Source: Motilibacter rhizosphaerae (GTDB lineage Bacteria > Actinomycetota > Actinomycetes > Motilibacterales > Motilibacteraceae). Taken from it: DNA of 64,000 nucleotides. Location of the stretch: NCBI RefSeq assembly GCF_004216915.1, contig NZ_SGXD01000006.1:1-64000 (forward strand), read 5' to 3'. A program made the translations under genes and the position numbers. Shown here piece after piece: positions 8,386 to 16,490 of this stretch. Each line of letters opens with the position of its first letter. Position 1 is the stretch's first letter. The notes below the pieces were generated by a model, which was not told the DNA's origin, did not search any database, and was given only the letters and a program-made list of their open reading frames with translations.

Positions 8386-9359
8386 TGACTCCGACGACAC
8401 CGCAGGACCTCCTGGCGCCGCTGAAGGACTGCGCCGACCTGCCGCCGCTGTCCGGCACGGCCGTGATCGCGCACGTGCACCGGCAGGACCGGCGGCGGCG
8501 GTCGGCCGTCACCGCCGCCGTCGTCGTGGTCGTTGCCGCAAGCGCGGTCCTCGCGGTCCACCGTCCGCCCGGGCTCGCACCGGCACAGGCGCCGCGGTAC
8601 GTGCCGCCGACCGCGGCACCCCACCCTGTCGTCCTGCGCCACCCCGTCTGGGAACAGCGGGCCGTGCATGGGATCCGCATGGAGCGGGACCCACGCCGGC
8701 TGCGCCTGCAGTACGCCGGGGGTGCGAGCTGGCCGTGCGAGGGGACCGCCCGCGCGACGGTCGCGGAGTCCGCAGCGTCCGTCCGTGTCACGGTGGAGGT
8801 CCAGCGGACGAGGGACGAGGCGCACGACCCCGGAAGTCACGCGTGCACGGAGAACGACGAGAACCTCGGCGTGACCCTGGAAGCGCCGGTCGGGACGAGG
8901 ACGGTCGTCACGGTGGAGCAGGGGCGGCAGGTGCCCGTGCCCGTCGTCGGGGCCTCCTACGACCTGTCGCCCACGGCGCTGCCGCCGGGCTACGAGCTGG
9001 CGTCCGAGGGCGCGCCCAGCGGCACCCGCGGCTGGTGGCGGCGCTGGTCCGATGCGCTCCATCCGCCCCGTGCGATGATGCCGGTCGACGCCGCGACGCG
9101 GCCGGACGTGACCGTGTACATCGACGCCCCGCACCCCTGGGACCAGGCGCACGTCGCGGTGGTGGGGGCGGTCCGGGTGCGCGGACAACAGGCGAAGGTG
9201 CTGCGCGACACCATCAATGGCGGCCTCTTCGTCACGTGGCAGGACCTCGCGACGGACCACCACCTGACGGTCTGGAGCGTGCCCCAGGTGCCTGGAGCCC
9301 GCGCCTACACGGCCCGCCAGCTCGAGCGGATCGCGAGCTCCATCGCCCCTACCCCGTAG
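8385..9359 (+). CDS. membrane-anchored protein paired with SigE-type factor
   Basis: A 324-aa type II membrane protein. An N-terminal cytosolic segment of about 38 residues is followed by a basic HRQDRRRR patch, a single membrane helix at about 41-59, and a 260-residue extracellular part rich in Thr, Val and Pro with no recognised domain. Its start is coupled to the sigma factor stop, and a cytosolic tail plus one TM plus an extracellular sensor is the layout of transmembrane anti-sigma factors. No HxxxCxxC zinc motif is present in the short N-terminus, so if it restrains the sigma factor it does so by another contact. The assignment is from context only. Confidence 0.6.
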   Translation: MTPTTPQDLLAPLKDCADLPPLSGTAVIAHVHRQDRRRRSAVTAAVVVVVAASAVLAVHRPPGLAPAQAPRYVPPTAAPHPVVLRHPVWEQRAVHGIRMERDPRRLRLQYAGGASWPCEGTARATVAESAASVRVTVEVQRTRDEAHDPGSHACTENDENLGVTLEAPVGTRTVVTVEQGRQVPVPVVGASYDLSPTALPPGYELASEGAPSGTRGWWRRWSDALHPPRAMMPVDAATRPDVTVYIDAPHPWDQAHVAVVGAVRVRGQQAKVLRDTINGGLFVTWQDLATDHHLTVWSVPQVPGARAYTARQLERIASSIAPTP

Positions 9360-9421
9360 TCCGAGCGCCGGGGACTCACGACCGCAGGCCATCCTTGTGC
9401 GAGAGCCTTGCCCCGAGACTC

Positions 9422-9883
9422 TCAGTCCTGCACGAGGCGAGGCGGCGGGACCGCTTGCGCCACAGACGCTCCTGCCACCTCGCGGGCGAAGGCGGCGAGC
9501 TCCTCGGTGCGCACGGCGTACGGCCGCTGACCGGCGTACGTGTCCAGCCGGTCGGCCGCGCGCAGCAGCAGTGCCCGTCCCCCGCGGGCGTTCCCCCGGG
9601 CCAGGTGCGTGAGCCCGACGCAGAGCTGCGCGAGCCCCTGCCACAGCTCGCGCTCCTCGTCGGGGGCGGCCTTCCACGTGCCCTCGAGGATCTCGTGGGC
9701 GTGGAAGGGCATGCCGTCGTCGAGCAGCTCCTGCGCACGGACGAGCGCCTCACGCGGCGGCAGCACCAGCTCGTCGGGGATGCGCGGGACACCCGCCGAC
9801 CCGGGCGGCAGCGGGCGGCCGAGGGAGTCACGCGGGCGCGAGTTCTGCGCGCGCCCCTGGGGGTCCCGGTCGCGCTCGCTCAT
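9422..9883 (-). CDS. DUF309 domain protein
   Basis: A 153-aa cytosolic helical protein of the DUF309 family. The signature FHAHEILEGTW lies at about residues 61-71, followed by EERELWQGLAQL and a pair of helices. The His and Glu residues suggest a metal or ligand site, but no activity is established for the family. The first 40 residues are charged and probably disordered. Start ATG 9883 overlaps the stop of the upstream alpha/beta hydrolase by 4 bp, so the two are translated together. It ends an operon of holin-like protein, hydrolase and DUF309. Confidence 0.8.
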   Translation of the reverse strand: MSERDRDPQGRAQNSRPRDSLGRPLPPGSAGVPRIPDELVLPPREALVRAQELLDDGMPFHAHEILEGTWKAAPDEERELWQGLAQLCVGLTHLARGNARGGRALLLRAADRLDTYAGQRPYAVRTEELAAFAREVAGASVAQAVPPPRLVQD

Positions 9884-10797
9884 GCGACGAGCCCCTGCTC
9901 GCCTAAGAACGCCAGCACCTCGCGGACGACGACCTCGGGGGCCTCCTCCTGGACGAAGTGGCCCGCTCCGGGGACGAGCTGCCAGCGGTAGTAGCCGGTG
10001 ACGTGCGCGGCCGACCCCGCCGCCGTGCGCGACAGGACCGCGTGGTCCTCGGCTCCGTGCAGGTGCAGGACGGGGGCCTTGACCGGCACTCGCATGCCCC
10101 GCGCGTACCTCGCTCCGTCGGGGCGCACCAGCGAGCGCACCGCCCAGCGGCTGTACTCCAGCGAGCTGTGCGCCACGCCGGCGATCCGCATCGCCTGCCG
10201 GTAGGTCTCGACGACCTCGTCCGCCGGTGGCTGCGCGGACCATGCGCGGAGCAGGTGCCCGACGTACGCCGCGTCGTCCTCGACCAGCCGGCGCTCCGGC
10301 AGCAGCGGGAGCTGGAAGCCGAGGACGTGCCGGCTCACGGCGAGCTGCGCGGGGTCGCGTCCGACGGCCGCGCGGAAGCGCAGGGGGTGCGGCGCGCCGA
10401 TGGCGACCAGGCCGCGCACCTGCTTCGGGTACGCCACCGCCGCCGTCCACCCGAGCAGACCGCCGAGCCCGTTGCCGACGACGACGGCGTCGGCGGCGCC
10501 GAGCGCGCGGACCACGCCCACGACGTCGGACGCGAGCGTCGCGGGGTCGTAGCCGCGCGGCGGCTTGTCGCTGGCGCCGTAGCCGCGCAGGTCCATCGCG
10601 ACAGCCCGTACGCCGGCAGACGCGAGCGCGGGGATGACGTGCCGCCAGGTCCACCAGAACTGCGGGAACCCGTGCAGCAGCAGGACCAACGGGCCCTCGC
10701 CGGCCTCGGCGACGTGGAAGCGCGCACCACCGGCGGCGACCATGCGGTGCTCCCACGGACCCTCGACGAGGGCGGTGGAGGCGTCCAGCACGGCCAC
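9880..10797 (-). CDS. alpha/beta hydrolase, EphE-like, nucleophile absent
   Basis: A 305-aa alpha/beta-hydrolase-fold protein resembling epoxide hydrolases: oxyanion-hole HGFPQFWWTWRHVIP at about 42-56, DLRGYGASDKP at about 69-79, acid-site region HLHGAEDHAVL and base-site PGAGHFVQEE near the C-terminus. The nucleophile elbow, normally GxDxG (epoxide hydrolases) or GxSxG, reads VVGNGLGG, so the nucleophile position is Gly while the distal Asp and His regions are kept. Either it is a non-hydrolytic binding protein or it uses unusual chemistry. In Mycobacterium tuberculosis, ephE lies in the same neighbourhood near acs and a holin-like gene. The GTG start is 5 bp after the holin-like gene and the stop overlaps DUF309. 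Confidence 0.8.
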   Translation of the reverse strand: MAVLDASTALVEGPWEHRMVAAGGARFHVAEAGEGPLVLLLHGFPQFWWTWRHVIPALASAGVRAVAMDLRGYGASDKPPRGYDPATLASDVVGVVRALGAADAVVVGNGLGGLLGWTAAVAYPKQVRGLVAIGAPHPLRFRAAVGRDPAQLAVSRHVLGFQLPLLPERRLVEDDAAYVGHLLRAWSAQPPADEVVETYRQAMRIAGVAHSSLEYSRWAVRSLVRPDGARYARGMRVPVKAPVLHLHGAEDHAVLSRTAAGSAAHVTGYYRWQLVPGAGHFVQEEAPEVVVREVLAFLGEQGLVA

Positions 10798-10802
10798 GCG
10801 GG

Positions 10803-11240
10803 TCAGTGCTTCGCCGACCCCTTGATGAGGGACACGCTGTCCTTGGTCGTGCGGATCGTGCGCTCGGGTGCGCTGATCCGCTTGACCTGCTTGATGCCGA
10901 TGAAGACGAGGCCGCCTGCCACCAGGAGGATGACGATCGCCACGATGAGGAAGGCGAGGCTGTTCGGGAGCCCCAGCGCGGTCAGCCCGAGGGCCGCGGC
11001 GATGACCAGCATGATGAGCGCGAGCAGGCCGAGCAGGCCCGCCACGATGAACATGCCGCTGCCGGCGACGGCGTGCTTGACCTCGTTGCGGAGCTCGGTC
11101 TTCGCGAGCTCGACCTCGGCCCGCACCAGCGCGGAAAGGTCCTTGGTCGCGGACGCGACGAGCTTCCCGAGGGAGGGCTCCTCGCCGCCGGGGACCGTGA
11201 CGGTCACGTCACCGGTGCTGTTGTGGTACGTCGTCGACAT
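10803..11240 (-). CDS. phage-holin-like (DUF1469) membrane protein
   Basis: A 145-aa integral membrane protein of the putative actinobacterial holin superfamily (DUF1469). An N-terminal cytosolic part contains the amphipathic helix SLGKLVASATKDLSALVRAE. Two strong membrane hairpins follow at about 62-88 and 93-113, and a basic tail ends in SLIKGSAKH. Start ATG 11240 (MSTTYHN) is chosen because GGAGGGG lies upstream and an earlier in-frame ATG would add an unlikely sequence. It is the first gene of an operon with the alpha/beta hydrolase and DUF309. Despite the name there is no phage context; a housekeeping envelope role is more likely. Confidence 0.8.
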   Translation of the reverse strand: MSTTYHNSTGDVTVTVPGGEEPSLGKLVASATKDLSALVRAEVELAKTELRNEVKHAVAGSGMFIVAGLLGLLALIMLVIAAALGLTALGLPNSLAFLIVAIVILLVAGGLVFIGIKQVKRISAPERTIRTTKDSVSLIKGSAKH

Positions 11241-11293
11241 GGTCGCCCTGTCCCCTCCGAGGCGCGCGGTCACACCTGCGCGGACGATCATGC

Positions 11294-11344
11294 CCGGTCC
11301 GGCGGCCGGATGCAGCACTGGGCTGCAGACCGGCCGCCGACCGG
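11294..11344 (-). terminator. long imperfect hairpin after acs
   Basis: Outer arms 11294-11309 and 11330-11344 (CCGG-rich, one bulge) enclose inner arms TGCAGC (11311-11316) and GCTGCA (11322-11327). The stem of about 21 bp begins 10 bases after the acs stop on the minus strand, consistent with transcription termination. Confidence 0.65.
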
Positions 11345-11354
11345 CAGGACGCGG

Positions 11355-13358
11355 CTAGTCCTCGCTGCTGGCGGCGGCCGGCAGCTGCTGGCTGATGAGG
11401 TCCATCACCGTCGAGTCGGCGAGCGTCGTGACGTCGCCGACGGAGCGGTTCTCGGCCACGTCGCGCAGCAGCCGACGCATGATCTTGCCCGACCGGGTCT
11501 TGGGCAGCTCGGCCACGACGAGGATCTGGCGGGGCTTGGCGATCGGGCCGATCTCCTTGCTCACGTGGTTGCGCAGCTCCTGGACCAGCGCATCGCCCTG
11601 GGCGGTGGCCGCGGCGGCGTCTCCGCGGGGGATGACGAAGGCGACGATCGCCTGCCCGGTCGTCGGGTCGGTCGCCCCCACGACCGCGGCCTCCGCGACC
11701 TTGGGATGCGAGACCAGTGCGGACTCGACCTCCGTCGTGGAGATGCGGTGGCCCGAGACGTTCATGACGTCGTCGACGCGGCCGAGCAGCCAGATGTCGC
11801 CGTCGTCGTCCTTCTTCGCGCCGTCACCGGCGAAGTAGCGGCCGGGGAACCGCGACCAGTACGTCTCCGTGTAGCGCGCGTCGTCGCCCCAGATCCCGCG
11901 CAGCATGCCGGGCCACGGCTCGGTCAGCACGAGGTAGCCGCCCCCGCCGTTGGGCACCGGGTTGCCGGAGTCGTCGACGACCTCGGCGCTGATGCCGGGC
12001 AGCGGGCGCTGCGCCGAGCCGGGCTTCAGCGTCGTGACGCCGGGCAGCGGCGAGATCATCAGCCCACCGGTCTCGGTCTGCCACCACGTGTCGACGATCG
12101 GGGTCCGGTCGCCGCCGATGACCCGGCGGTACCAGACCCAGGCCTCGGGGTTGATCGGCTCGCCCACGCTGCCGAGCACGCGCAGCGCCGACAGGTCGTA
12201 GCCCTGGGGGATCTCCTCGCCCCACTTCATCATCGTGCGGATGAGGGTCGGGGCCGTGTAGAGGATGGTGACGCCGTACTCCTGGGCAATCTCCCACAGC
12301 CGGCCCTTGTGCGGGGTGTCCGGCGTCCCCTCGTACATCACCTGCGTCGCGCGGTTGGCCAGCGGCCCGTACACGATGTAGGAGTGGCCGGTCACCCAGC
12401 CGATGTCCGCCGAGCACCAGTAGACGTCGCTGTCGGGCTTGAGGTCGAAGACGTAGCGGTGCGTGTAGGAGACGTGCGTGAGGTAGCCGCCCGTCGTGTG
12501 CAGGATGCCCTTCGGCTTCGCCGTGGTCCCGCTGGTGTAGAGGATGAACAGCGGGTGCTCGGCGTCGTGCGGCTCGTACGCGTGGGTGTCCGGCTGGCGG
12601 TCCACGACCTCGTGCCACCAGACGTCCTTCGCGTCGTCCCACGCGACGTCCTGGCCCGTACGCCGCACCACGAGCACCTTCTCGACGCTCGTCGTGCGCG
12701 CGACCGCCTCGTCGACCGCGGGCTTGAGCGCTGACGGGGCGCCGCGCCGGTAGCCGCCGTCGGCGGTGATGACGAGCTTCGCGCTCGCGTCGTCGATGCG
12801 GCTCGCCAGCGCGTCGGCGGAGAAGCCGCCGAACACCACCGAGTGCGGGGCGCCGATGCGGGCGCAGGCGAGCATCGCGACCGCGGCCTCCGGGACCATC
12901 GGCAGGTAGATCGCGACGCGGTCGCCCTTCTGCACGCCGAGCTCGGTCAGCGCGTTGGCGGCCTTCGCGACCTCGCGCTGGAGGTCGGCGTACGTGATCG
13001 TGCGGGTGTCGCCCGGCTCGCCGATCCAGTGGATGGCCACCTGGTCGCCGTGCCCGGCCTCGACGTGCCGGTCGACGCAGTTGTAGGCGACGTTGAGGGT
13101 GCCGCCCACGAACCACTTGGCGAAGGGCGCGTCCCACTCGAGCGCGGTGTCCCACGGGGTGTCCCAGTGCAGGGCGCGCGCCTGCTCCTCCCAGAACCCG
13201 ACGCGGTCGGCTGCGGCCCGGTCGTAGAGGTCGGGCTGGCCGTTGGCCTGCGCGGAGAACTCGGCGCTCGGCGGGAACCGGCGCTCCTCGTGCAGCAGGT
13301 TGGAGAGGCCCGCCTGCGCAGCGCTGCTCGTCCCGCGGGTCGTCGTGCCGTCGCTCAC
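11355..13358 (-). CDS. acs: acetyl-CoA synthetase (AMP-forming)
   Basis: Acs (667 aa, typical length 650-670) converts acetate, ATP and CoA to acetyl-CoA through an acetyl-adenylate in the cytosol. The N-terminal Acs cap is followed by the adenylation domain with the P-loop [11 protein letters not shown] near residue 275 and the WWQTETGG core motif. The C-terminal subdomain carries [14 protein letters not shown], whose Lys is the site usually controlled by acetylation. Start GTG 13358 follows GAAGGAGC. It sits at the conserved place beside the HAD phosphatase and Tad cluster, as in mycobacteria. A strong hairpin follows the stop. Confidence 0.97.
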   Translation of the reverse strand: MSDGTTTRGTSSAAQAGLSNLLHEERRFPPSAEFSAQANGQPDLYDRAAADRVGFWEEQARALHWDTPWDTALEWDAPFAKWFVGGTLNVAYNCVDRHVEAGHGDQVAIHWIGEPGDTRTITYADLQREVAKAANALTELGVQKGDRVAIYLPMVPEAAVAMLACARIGAPHSVVFGGFSADALASRIDDASAKLVITADGGYRRGAPSALKPAVDEAVARTTSVEKVLVVRRTGQDVAWDDAKDVWWHEVVDRQPDTHAYEPHDAEHPLFILYTSGTTAKPKGILHTTGGYLTHVSYTHRYVFDLKPDSDVYWCSADIGWVTGHSYIVYGPLANRATQVMYEGTPDTPHKGRLWEIAQEYGVTILYTAPTLIRTMMKWGEEIPQGYDLSALRVLGSVGEPINPEAWVWYRRVIGGDRTPIVDTWWQTETGGLMISPLPGVTTLKPGSAQRPLPGISAEVVDDSGNPVPNGGGGYLVLTEPWPGMLRGIWGDDARYTETYWSRFPGRYFAGDGAKKDDDGDIWLLGRVDDVMNVSGHRISTTEVESALVSHPKVAEAAVVGATDPTTGQAIVAFVIPRGDAAAATAQGDALVQELRNHVSKEIGPIAKPRQILVVAELPKTRSGKIMRRLLRDVAENRSVGDVTTLADSTVMDLISQQLPAAASSED

Positions 13359-13431
13359 GATGCTCCTTCGCTCCGTGTCCTGCGCTGCCGCTGCCCGAGC
13401 AGCACCGCGGACAGCCTGCCACGACGCCGGT

Positions 13432-13971
13432 CTAGCTGGTACGGGGGACGCCGCCCTCCGTCGGCCGCCCCGCGCAGGTGTCGAGCCACACCTGCCGGGC
13501 CAGTGCCTCGAGGTCGCCACCGGGCACGGCCCCGCTGGCCGGCTGGCCGCCGCGGGTGCCCGTCCAGTGCAGGTCGCCGACGATCTCGTCGGGCACGTCG
13601 CGGGTGCAGTCCGGCCCTCCCGGCCACCGCACGACGACGGCCGCGTCCTGGTGCGCGCCGACGGCGAACCCGCCGGCCGGCAGCTCGCCGGTGAAGGGCG
13701 GGTCCGCGATGAGTGCGGTGAGGACGACCGGGGTGTCGTCGCCGTCGTGCAGGCGCAGCCGGACGAGCAGGTCGCCGCCCGCGCTGTCGACGGTCGGGTC
13801 CTCCGCGGTGAGCCCCGGCGGGTCGGTCGCCTCGGGAACCGCGGCGGCGAACGACGGTGCCGTCGCGGCCGCCCCGGCGGTCGTCCCGGTGCCCAGGGTC
13901 ACGAGGCGCACGGCGCCGAGCACGAGCAGGACCGCCAGCAGGACGGTGCCGGCGACGCGCGGGGCCTTCAC
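13432..13971 (-). CDS. secreted or anchored hypothetical protein
   Basis: A 179-aa protein with an N-terminal signal or anchor ([22 protein letters not shown], in two parts [11 protein letters not shown] and [11 protein letters not shown]) and an extracellular beta-rich domain of about 150 residues. Two Cys occur near the C-terminus (PDCTRDV and LDTCAGR) and could form a disulfide. No family recognised. The GTG start overlaps the stop of the HAD phosphatase by 4 bp, so the two form an operon read toward acs; 73 bp separate its stop from the acs start. Location between the HAD gene and acs is all the context there is. Confidence 0.7.
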   Translation of the reverse strand: MKAPRVAGTVLLAVLLVLGAVRLVTLGTGTTAGAAATAPSFAAAVPEATDPPGLTAEDPTVDSAGGDLLVRLRLHDGDDTPVVLTALIADPPFTGELPAGGFAVGAHQDAAVVVRWPGGPDCTRDVPDEIVGDLHWTGTRGGQPASGAVPGGDLEALARQVWLDTCAGRPTEGGVPRTS

Positions 13972-14759
13972 CGCCGCCCTCGTCGCAGCGGCAGCACCAG
14001 GGCGGCGAGCGCGACGAGCGCGACGAGCGCGACTGCCGCGGCGACCACGCGGCGCCGCCGCCGCGGCAGCCGGACCGGACGGCGGAACTCCAGCACCGGC
14101 CACCCCCGCGCGACGGCCGTGCGCCGCCACGCCCGATCGGGGTTGACCACCGCGGGGTGGCCGACCGCCTCGAGCATGGGCAGGTCGCTCGCCGAGTCGC
14201 TGTACGCCCAGCTCGCGGCGAGGTCGTAGCCGACCTCGTCGGCCAGCGCGCGGACCGCCGCGGCCTTGGCCTCGCCGTGCACCCAGCTCTCGATCTCGCC
14301 GGTGTAGCGGCCGTCGTCGACCGCGAGCTGCGTGGCCAGGACGTGCGCGGCGCCGAGCAGCCGGCCCACGGGCTCCACGACCTCGGCGCCCGACGCGCTG
14401 ACGATGACGACGTCGCGTCCCGCCGCGCGGTGCTCCTCGATCAGCGCCAGGGCCTCGGCGTAGACGATGGGGTCGATGAGCTCGTGCACGGTCTCGGCGA
14501 CCAGCCGCTGCACCAGCGCGACCTCCCAGCCGGTCACGAGGGACGTGAGCACGCGGCCGAGCCGCTCGACCTGCTGGGTGCCGTCGGCGCCGAGCAGGTA
14601 GCCCACGTGCGCGAGCGCGCTGCGCAGCTCGCTGCGCCGGGTCAGCAGCCCGGCCCGCCGGAACGCCCGGCTGAAGGCGAGCGAGCTCGACCGGGCGATC
14701 ACCGTCTTGTCGAGGTCGAAGAACGCCGCGGCCCGTACGCCGCCGGTCGTCGCGCTCAC
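13968..14759 (-). CDS. HAD-IB phosphatase, SerB-like, with C-terminal TM
   Basis: A 263-aa HAD superfamily subfamily IB hydrolase. Motif I is AAFFDLDKTVIA at about 10-21 with the two catalytic Asp residues, motif II is VIVSASG near 125, and motif III/IV is the Lys region GEAKAAAVRALA plus SDSASDLPMLEAVG near 195. The fold is that of phosphoserine phosphatase-like enzymes, but this actinobacterial family beside ssd has no established substrate. A basic stretch (RRPVRLPRRRRR) and a C-terminal TM (about 238-256) tether it to the membrane. GTG 14759 is chosen since TATGCT lies 7 nt upstream; an ATG at 14771 would add four residues. It is divergent from the Tad cluster, as is Rv3661 in M. tuberculosis. 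Confidence 0.85.
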   Translation of the reverse strand: MSATTGGVRAAAFFDLDKTVIARSSSLAFSRAFRRAGLLTRRSELRSALAHVGYLLGADGTQQVERLGRVLTSLVTGWEVALVQRLVAETVHELIDPIVYAEALALIEEHRAAGRDVVIVSASGAEVVEPVGRLLGAAHVLATQLAVDDGRYTGEIESWVHGEAKAAAVRALADEVGYDLAASWAYSDSASDLPMLEAVGHPAVVNPDRAWRRTAVARGWPVLEFRRPVRLPRRRRRVVAAAVALVALVALAALVLPLRRGRR

Positions 14760-14766
14760 GCACGGG

Positions 14767-14772
14767 AGCATA
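14767..14772 (-). promoter_or_regulatory. -10 hexamer TATGCT, leaderless HAD gene
   Basis: TATGCT on the minus strand ends 7 nt before the GTG at 14759, which fits a leaderless transcript and supports this start over the upstream ATG. Confidence 0.5.
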
Positions 14773-14950
14773 GGCAGTGCGCGTGCCGCGGGCGTCGGGG
14801 TCGGGTGGCGTGGGGGTCGCCGGGGTACGTCTGCGCGCGCCCGGCGACGGAGCCGCGGGGCGCCGACAGCGCCGCGGGCGCGTCGTTTGCCTTTTGGCCG
14901 GGACGGGTCCACGATGGACTCGTCGGCTGGCCTAGCCGCCGGCGCCGCGG

Positions 14951-14977
14951 ATCCGGCTCCTCCCCCCCGAGCCGGAT
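14951..14977. terminator. inverted repeat, 9-bp stem
   Basis: ATCCGGCTC (14951-14959) and GAGCCGGAT (14969-14977) form a perfect 9-bp stem around a C-rich 9-nt loop. It is the first of two adjacent hairpins in the gene-free region between the divergent HAD and ssd genes. Confidence 0.5.
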
Positions 14978-14987
14978 GCGAGGAGTG

Positions 14988-15020
14988 ACGGCCCCCGCTA
15001 CCCCCCCCAGCGGGGGCCGT
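14988..15020. terminator. inverted repeat, 12-bp stem with C8 loop
   Basis: ACGGCCCCCGCT (14988-14999) pairs perfectly with AGCGGGGGCCGT (15009-15020) around a loop of A plus eight C. It lies between two divergent genes, so it does not end either neighbour. It may insulate the two promoters or terminate antisense transcription through the repeat cluster that follows. Confidence 0.55.
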
Positions 15021-15066
15021 CCCACGTCCGGGCCCAGGTCGCGCTGGCAGCGCCGCCGCCGCGCGG

Positions 15067-15272
15067 TGATCATGCAGGTCTCGGGCGGCCCCTTCCCCGT
15101 GATCATGCAGGTCTCGGGCGCTTCCCCCGTGATCATGCACGTCCTGGGGCGCTCTCCGACTTCCCGGCGCGCGCGTGCGCCCCCAGCCCTCCCCTTGATC
15201 ATGCACGTCCTGGGGCGCTCTCCGACTTCCCGGCGCGCGTGCGCCTCCAGCCCCCTTCCCCGTGATCATGCA
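15067..15272. repeat. five-copy TGATCATGCA intergenic repeat
   Basis: TGATCATGCA occurs at 15067, 15100, 15130, 15196 and 15263. Each copy continues into GGTCTCGGG (first two) or CGTCCTGGG (last three). Spacings are 33, 30, 66 and 67 bp, near multiples of 33. Copies 3 and 4 share a further ~35 bp of flank. The remainder of gene-free 14760-15431 holds the two hairpins above and no gene. Function is unknown. Confidence 0.8.
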
Positions 15273-15431
15273 CGTCCTGGGCGCGCCGGCCCCGTCCTCC
15301 ACAGGCGCCGCCTGTGCTGCCCGGCCGTGTCGTCCCCAGGTCGGCCCACGCTCCTCGTGCCCTCACCGTCTGCGCGGCACCGTCGCCGTGCGGCGGGTCC
15401 CCGTCGCCGCTCGACGACGGAAAGGCCCGCG

Positions 15432-16490
15432 ATGACCCCGCCCCTCCTGCTGAGCTCCGACCCGGAGCTCCACGCCGTCCTCACCAGGCTCGCCGCCGCC
15501 GCCGGGGTCGGCCTCGACGTCGTGACGGCCCACGAGGTGACCGGCCGCCGCTGGGCGATGGCGCCGCTCGTGCTCGTCGGCGCCGACTCCGCCCTCGCCC
15601 TGGCGGCCCGCGGGCTGCCGCACCGGCGCGACCTCGTGCTCGTCGGAGCCGACGAGGAGGACCTCACCTTCGAGCTGGCCGCGGCGACGGCTGCCGACCA
15701 CGTCGTCGTCATGCCCTCGGCCGAGCCGTGGCTGCTCCAGCGGCTCGCCCGCACGGACCCCGCCGCGGTGGACGACGGGGTCGTCGTCGGCGTCGTGCCC
15801 GGCCGCGGGGGAGCGGGGGCCACGACACTGGCGTGCGCGCTCGCGGTGACCGCAGCCCGGGAGGGCGTCCCCACCGCGCTCCTCGACGCGGACCCCCTGG
15901 GCGGCGGCATCGACCTCGTGCTCGGGGCCGAGGACTGCCCGGGCGCCCGGTGGGGCGGTGGCGACGGCGTGCCGCCGCTCGGCGCGGACGACGGACCGCC
16001 CGAGGTCGACGGGCTGCTCGTGCTGTCGTGGGAGCGCAGCCCCCTCGGGCCCTCGCTCGTCGCGCCGGAGGAGGCCGTCCTCGACGTGCTCGCCGGGCTG
16101 CGCCGCTCGCGCTCGCTCGTGGTGGTGGACCTGCCGCGCTGGTGGGACCCGGCCAGCTCGGCCGCCCTCGACGCGCTCGACGTGGCGCTGCTCATCACCC
16201 CGGCCGAGGTGCGCGCCACCGCTGCAGCGGCGGCCGTCTCGGGGAGGCTGCGCGAGCGCGTCGCCGACCTGCGGCTCGTCGTGCGCGGTCCGGCGCCCTC
16301 CGGCCTCCCCGCCGAGCTCGTCGCCGACGCCCTCGACCTGCCGCTCGCCGGCGAGCTCGCCCCGGAGCCCGGGCTCGCGCTGGCGCTCGAGCGCGGAGAG
16401 CCACCCGCGCGTACGGGCCGGGGGCCGCTCGCCGCCCTGTGCCGGAGCCTGCTCCTCACGCTGCCGCGCGCCGAGGACCGGGCGGCGTGA
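15432..16490 (+). CDS. ssd: CpaE/Ssd-like MinD-superfamily ATPase
   Basis: A 352-aa protein of the septum site-determining (Ssd/CpaE) family, first gene of the Tad-type secretion cluster. Residues 1-110 form a degenerate receiver-like domain (LLLSSDPELHAVLTRLAAAA at the start). The MinD-like ATPase domain begins at about 117 with VVGVVPGRGGAGATTLACAL; GRGGAGATT is a deviant Walker A that lacks the usual signature Lys of MinD proteins. LLDADPLGGGIDLVLG and VVVDLPRW follow. It is expected to position the pilus or secretion machine; in M. tuberculosis the homologue Rv3660c also affects septation. Start ATG 15432 follows GGAAAGG. Its stop overlaps the tadA GTG by 4 bp. Confidence 0.88.
   Translation: MTPPLLLSSDPELHAVLTRLAAAAGVGLDVVTAHEVTGRRWAMAPLVLVGADSALALAARGLPHRRDLVLVGADEEDLTFELAAATAADHVVVMPSAEPWLLQRLARTDPAAVDDGVVVGVVPGRGGAGATTLACALAVTAAREGVPTALLDADPLGGGIDLVLGAEDCPGARWGGGDGVPPLGADDGPPEVDGLLVLSWERSPLGPSLVAPEEAVLDVLAGLRRSRSLVVVDLPRWWDPASSAALDALDVALLITPAEVRATAAAAAVSGRLRERVADLRLVVRGPAPSGLPAELVADALDLPLAGELAPEPGLALALERGEPPARTGRGPLAALCRSLLLTLPRAEDRAA

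Noticed and set aside
10803-11240. prophage remnant (holin)
   Set aside because: The holin-like family name is misleading; the gene lies in a conserved chromosomal neighbourhood with acs and there are no other phage genes.
15067-15272. CRISPR array
   Set aside because: Five repeats with a 33-bp period look superficially similar, but the core repeat is only 10 bp (about 19 with its continuation), spacers share sequence, spacing jumps to 66-67 bp and no cas genes are present.
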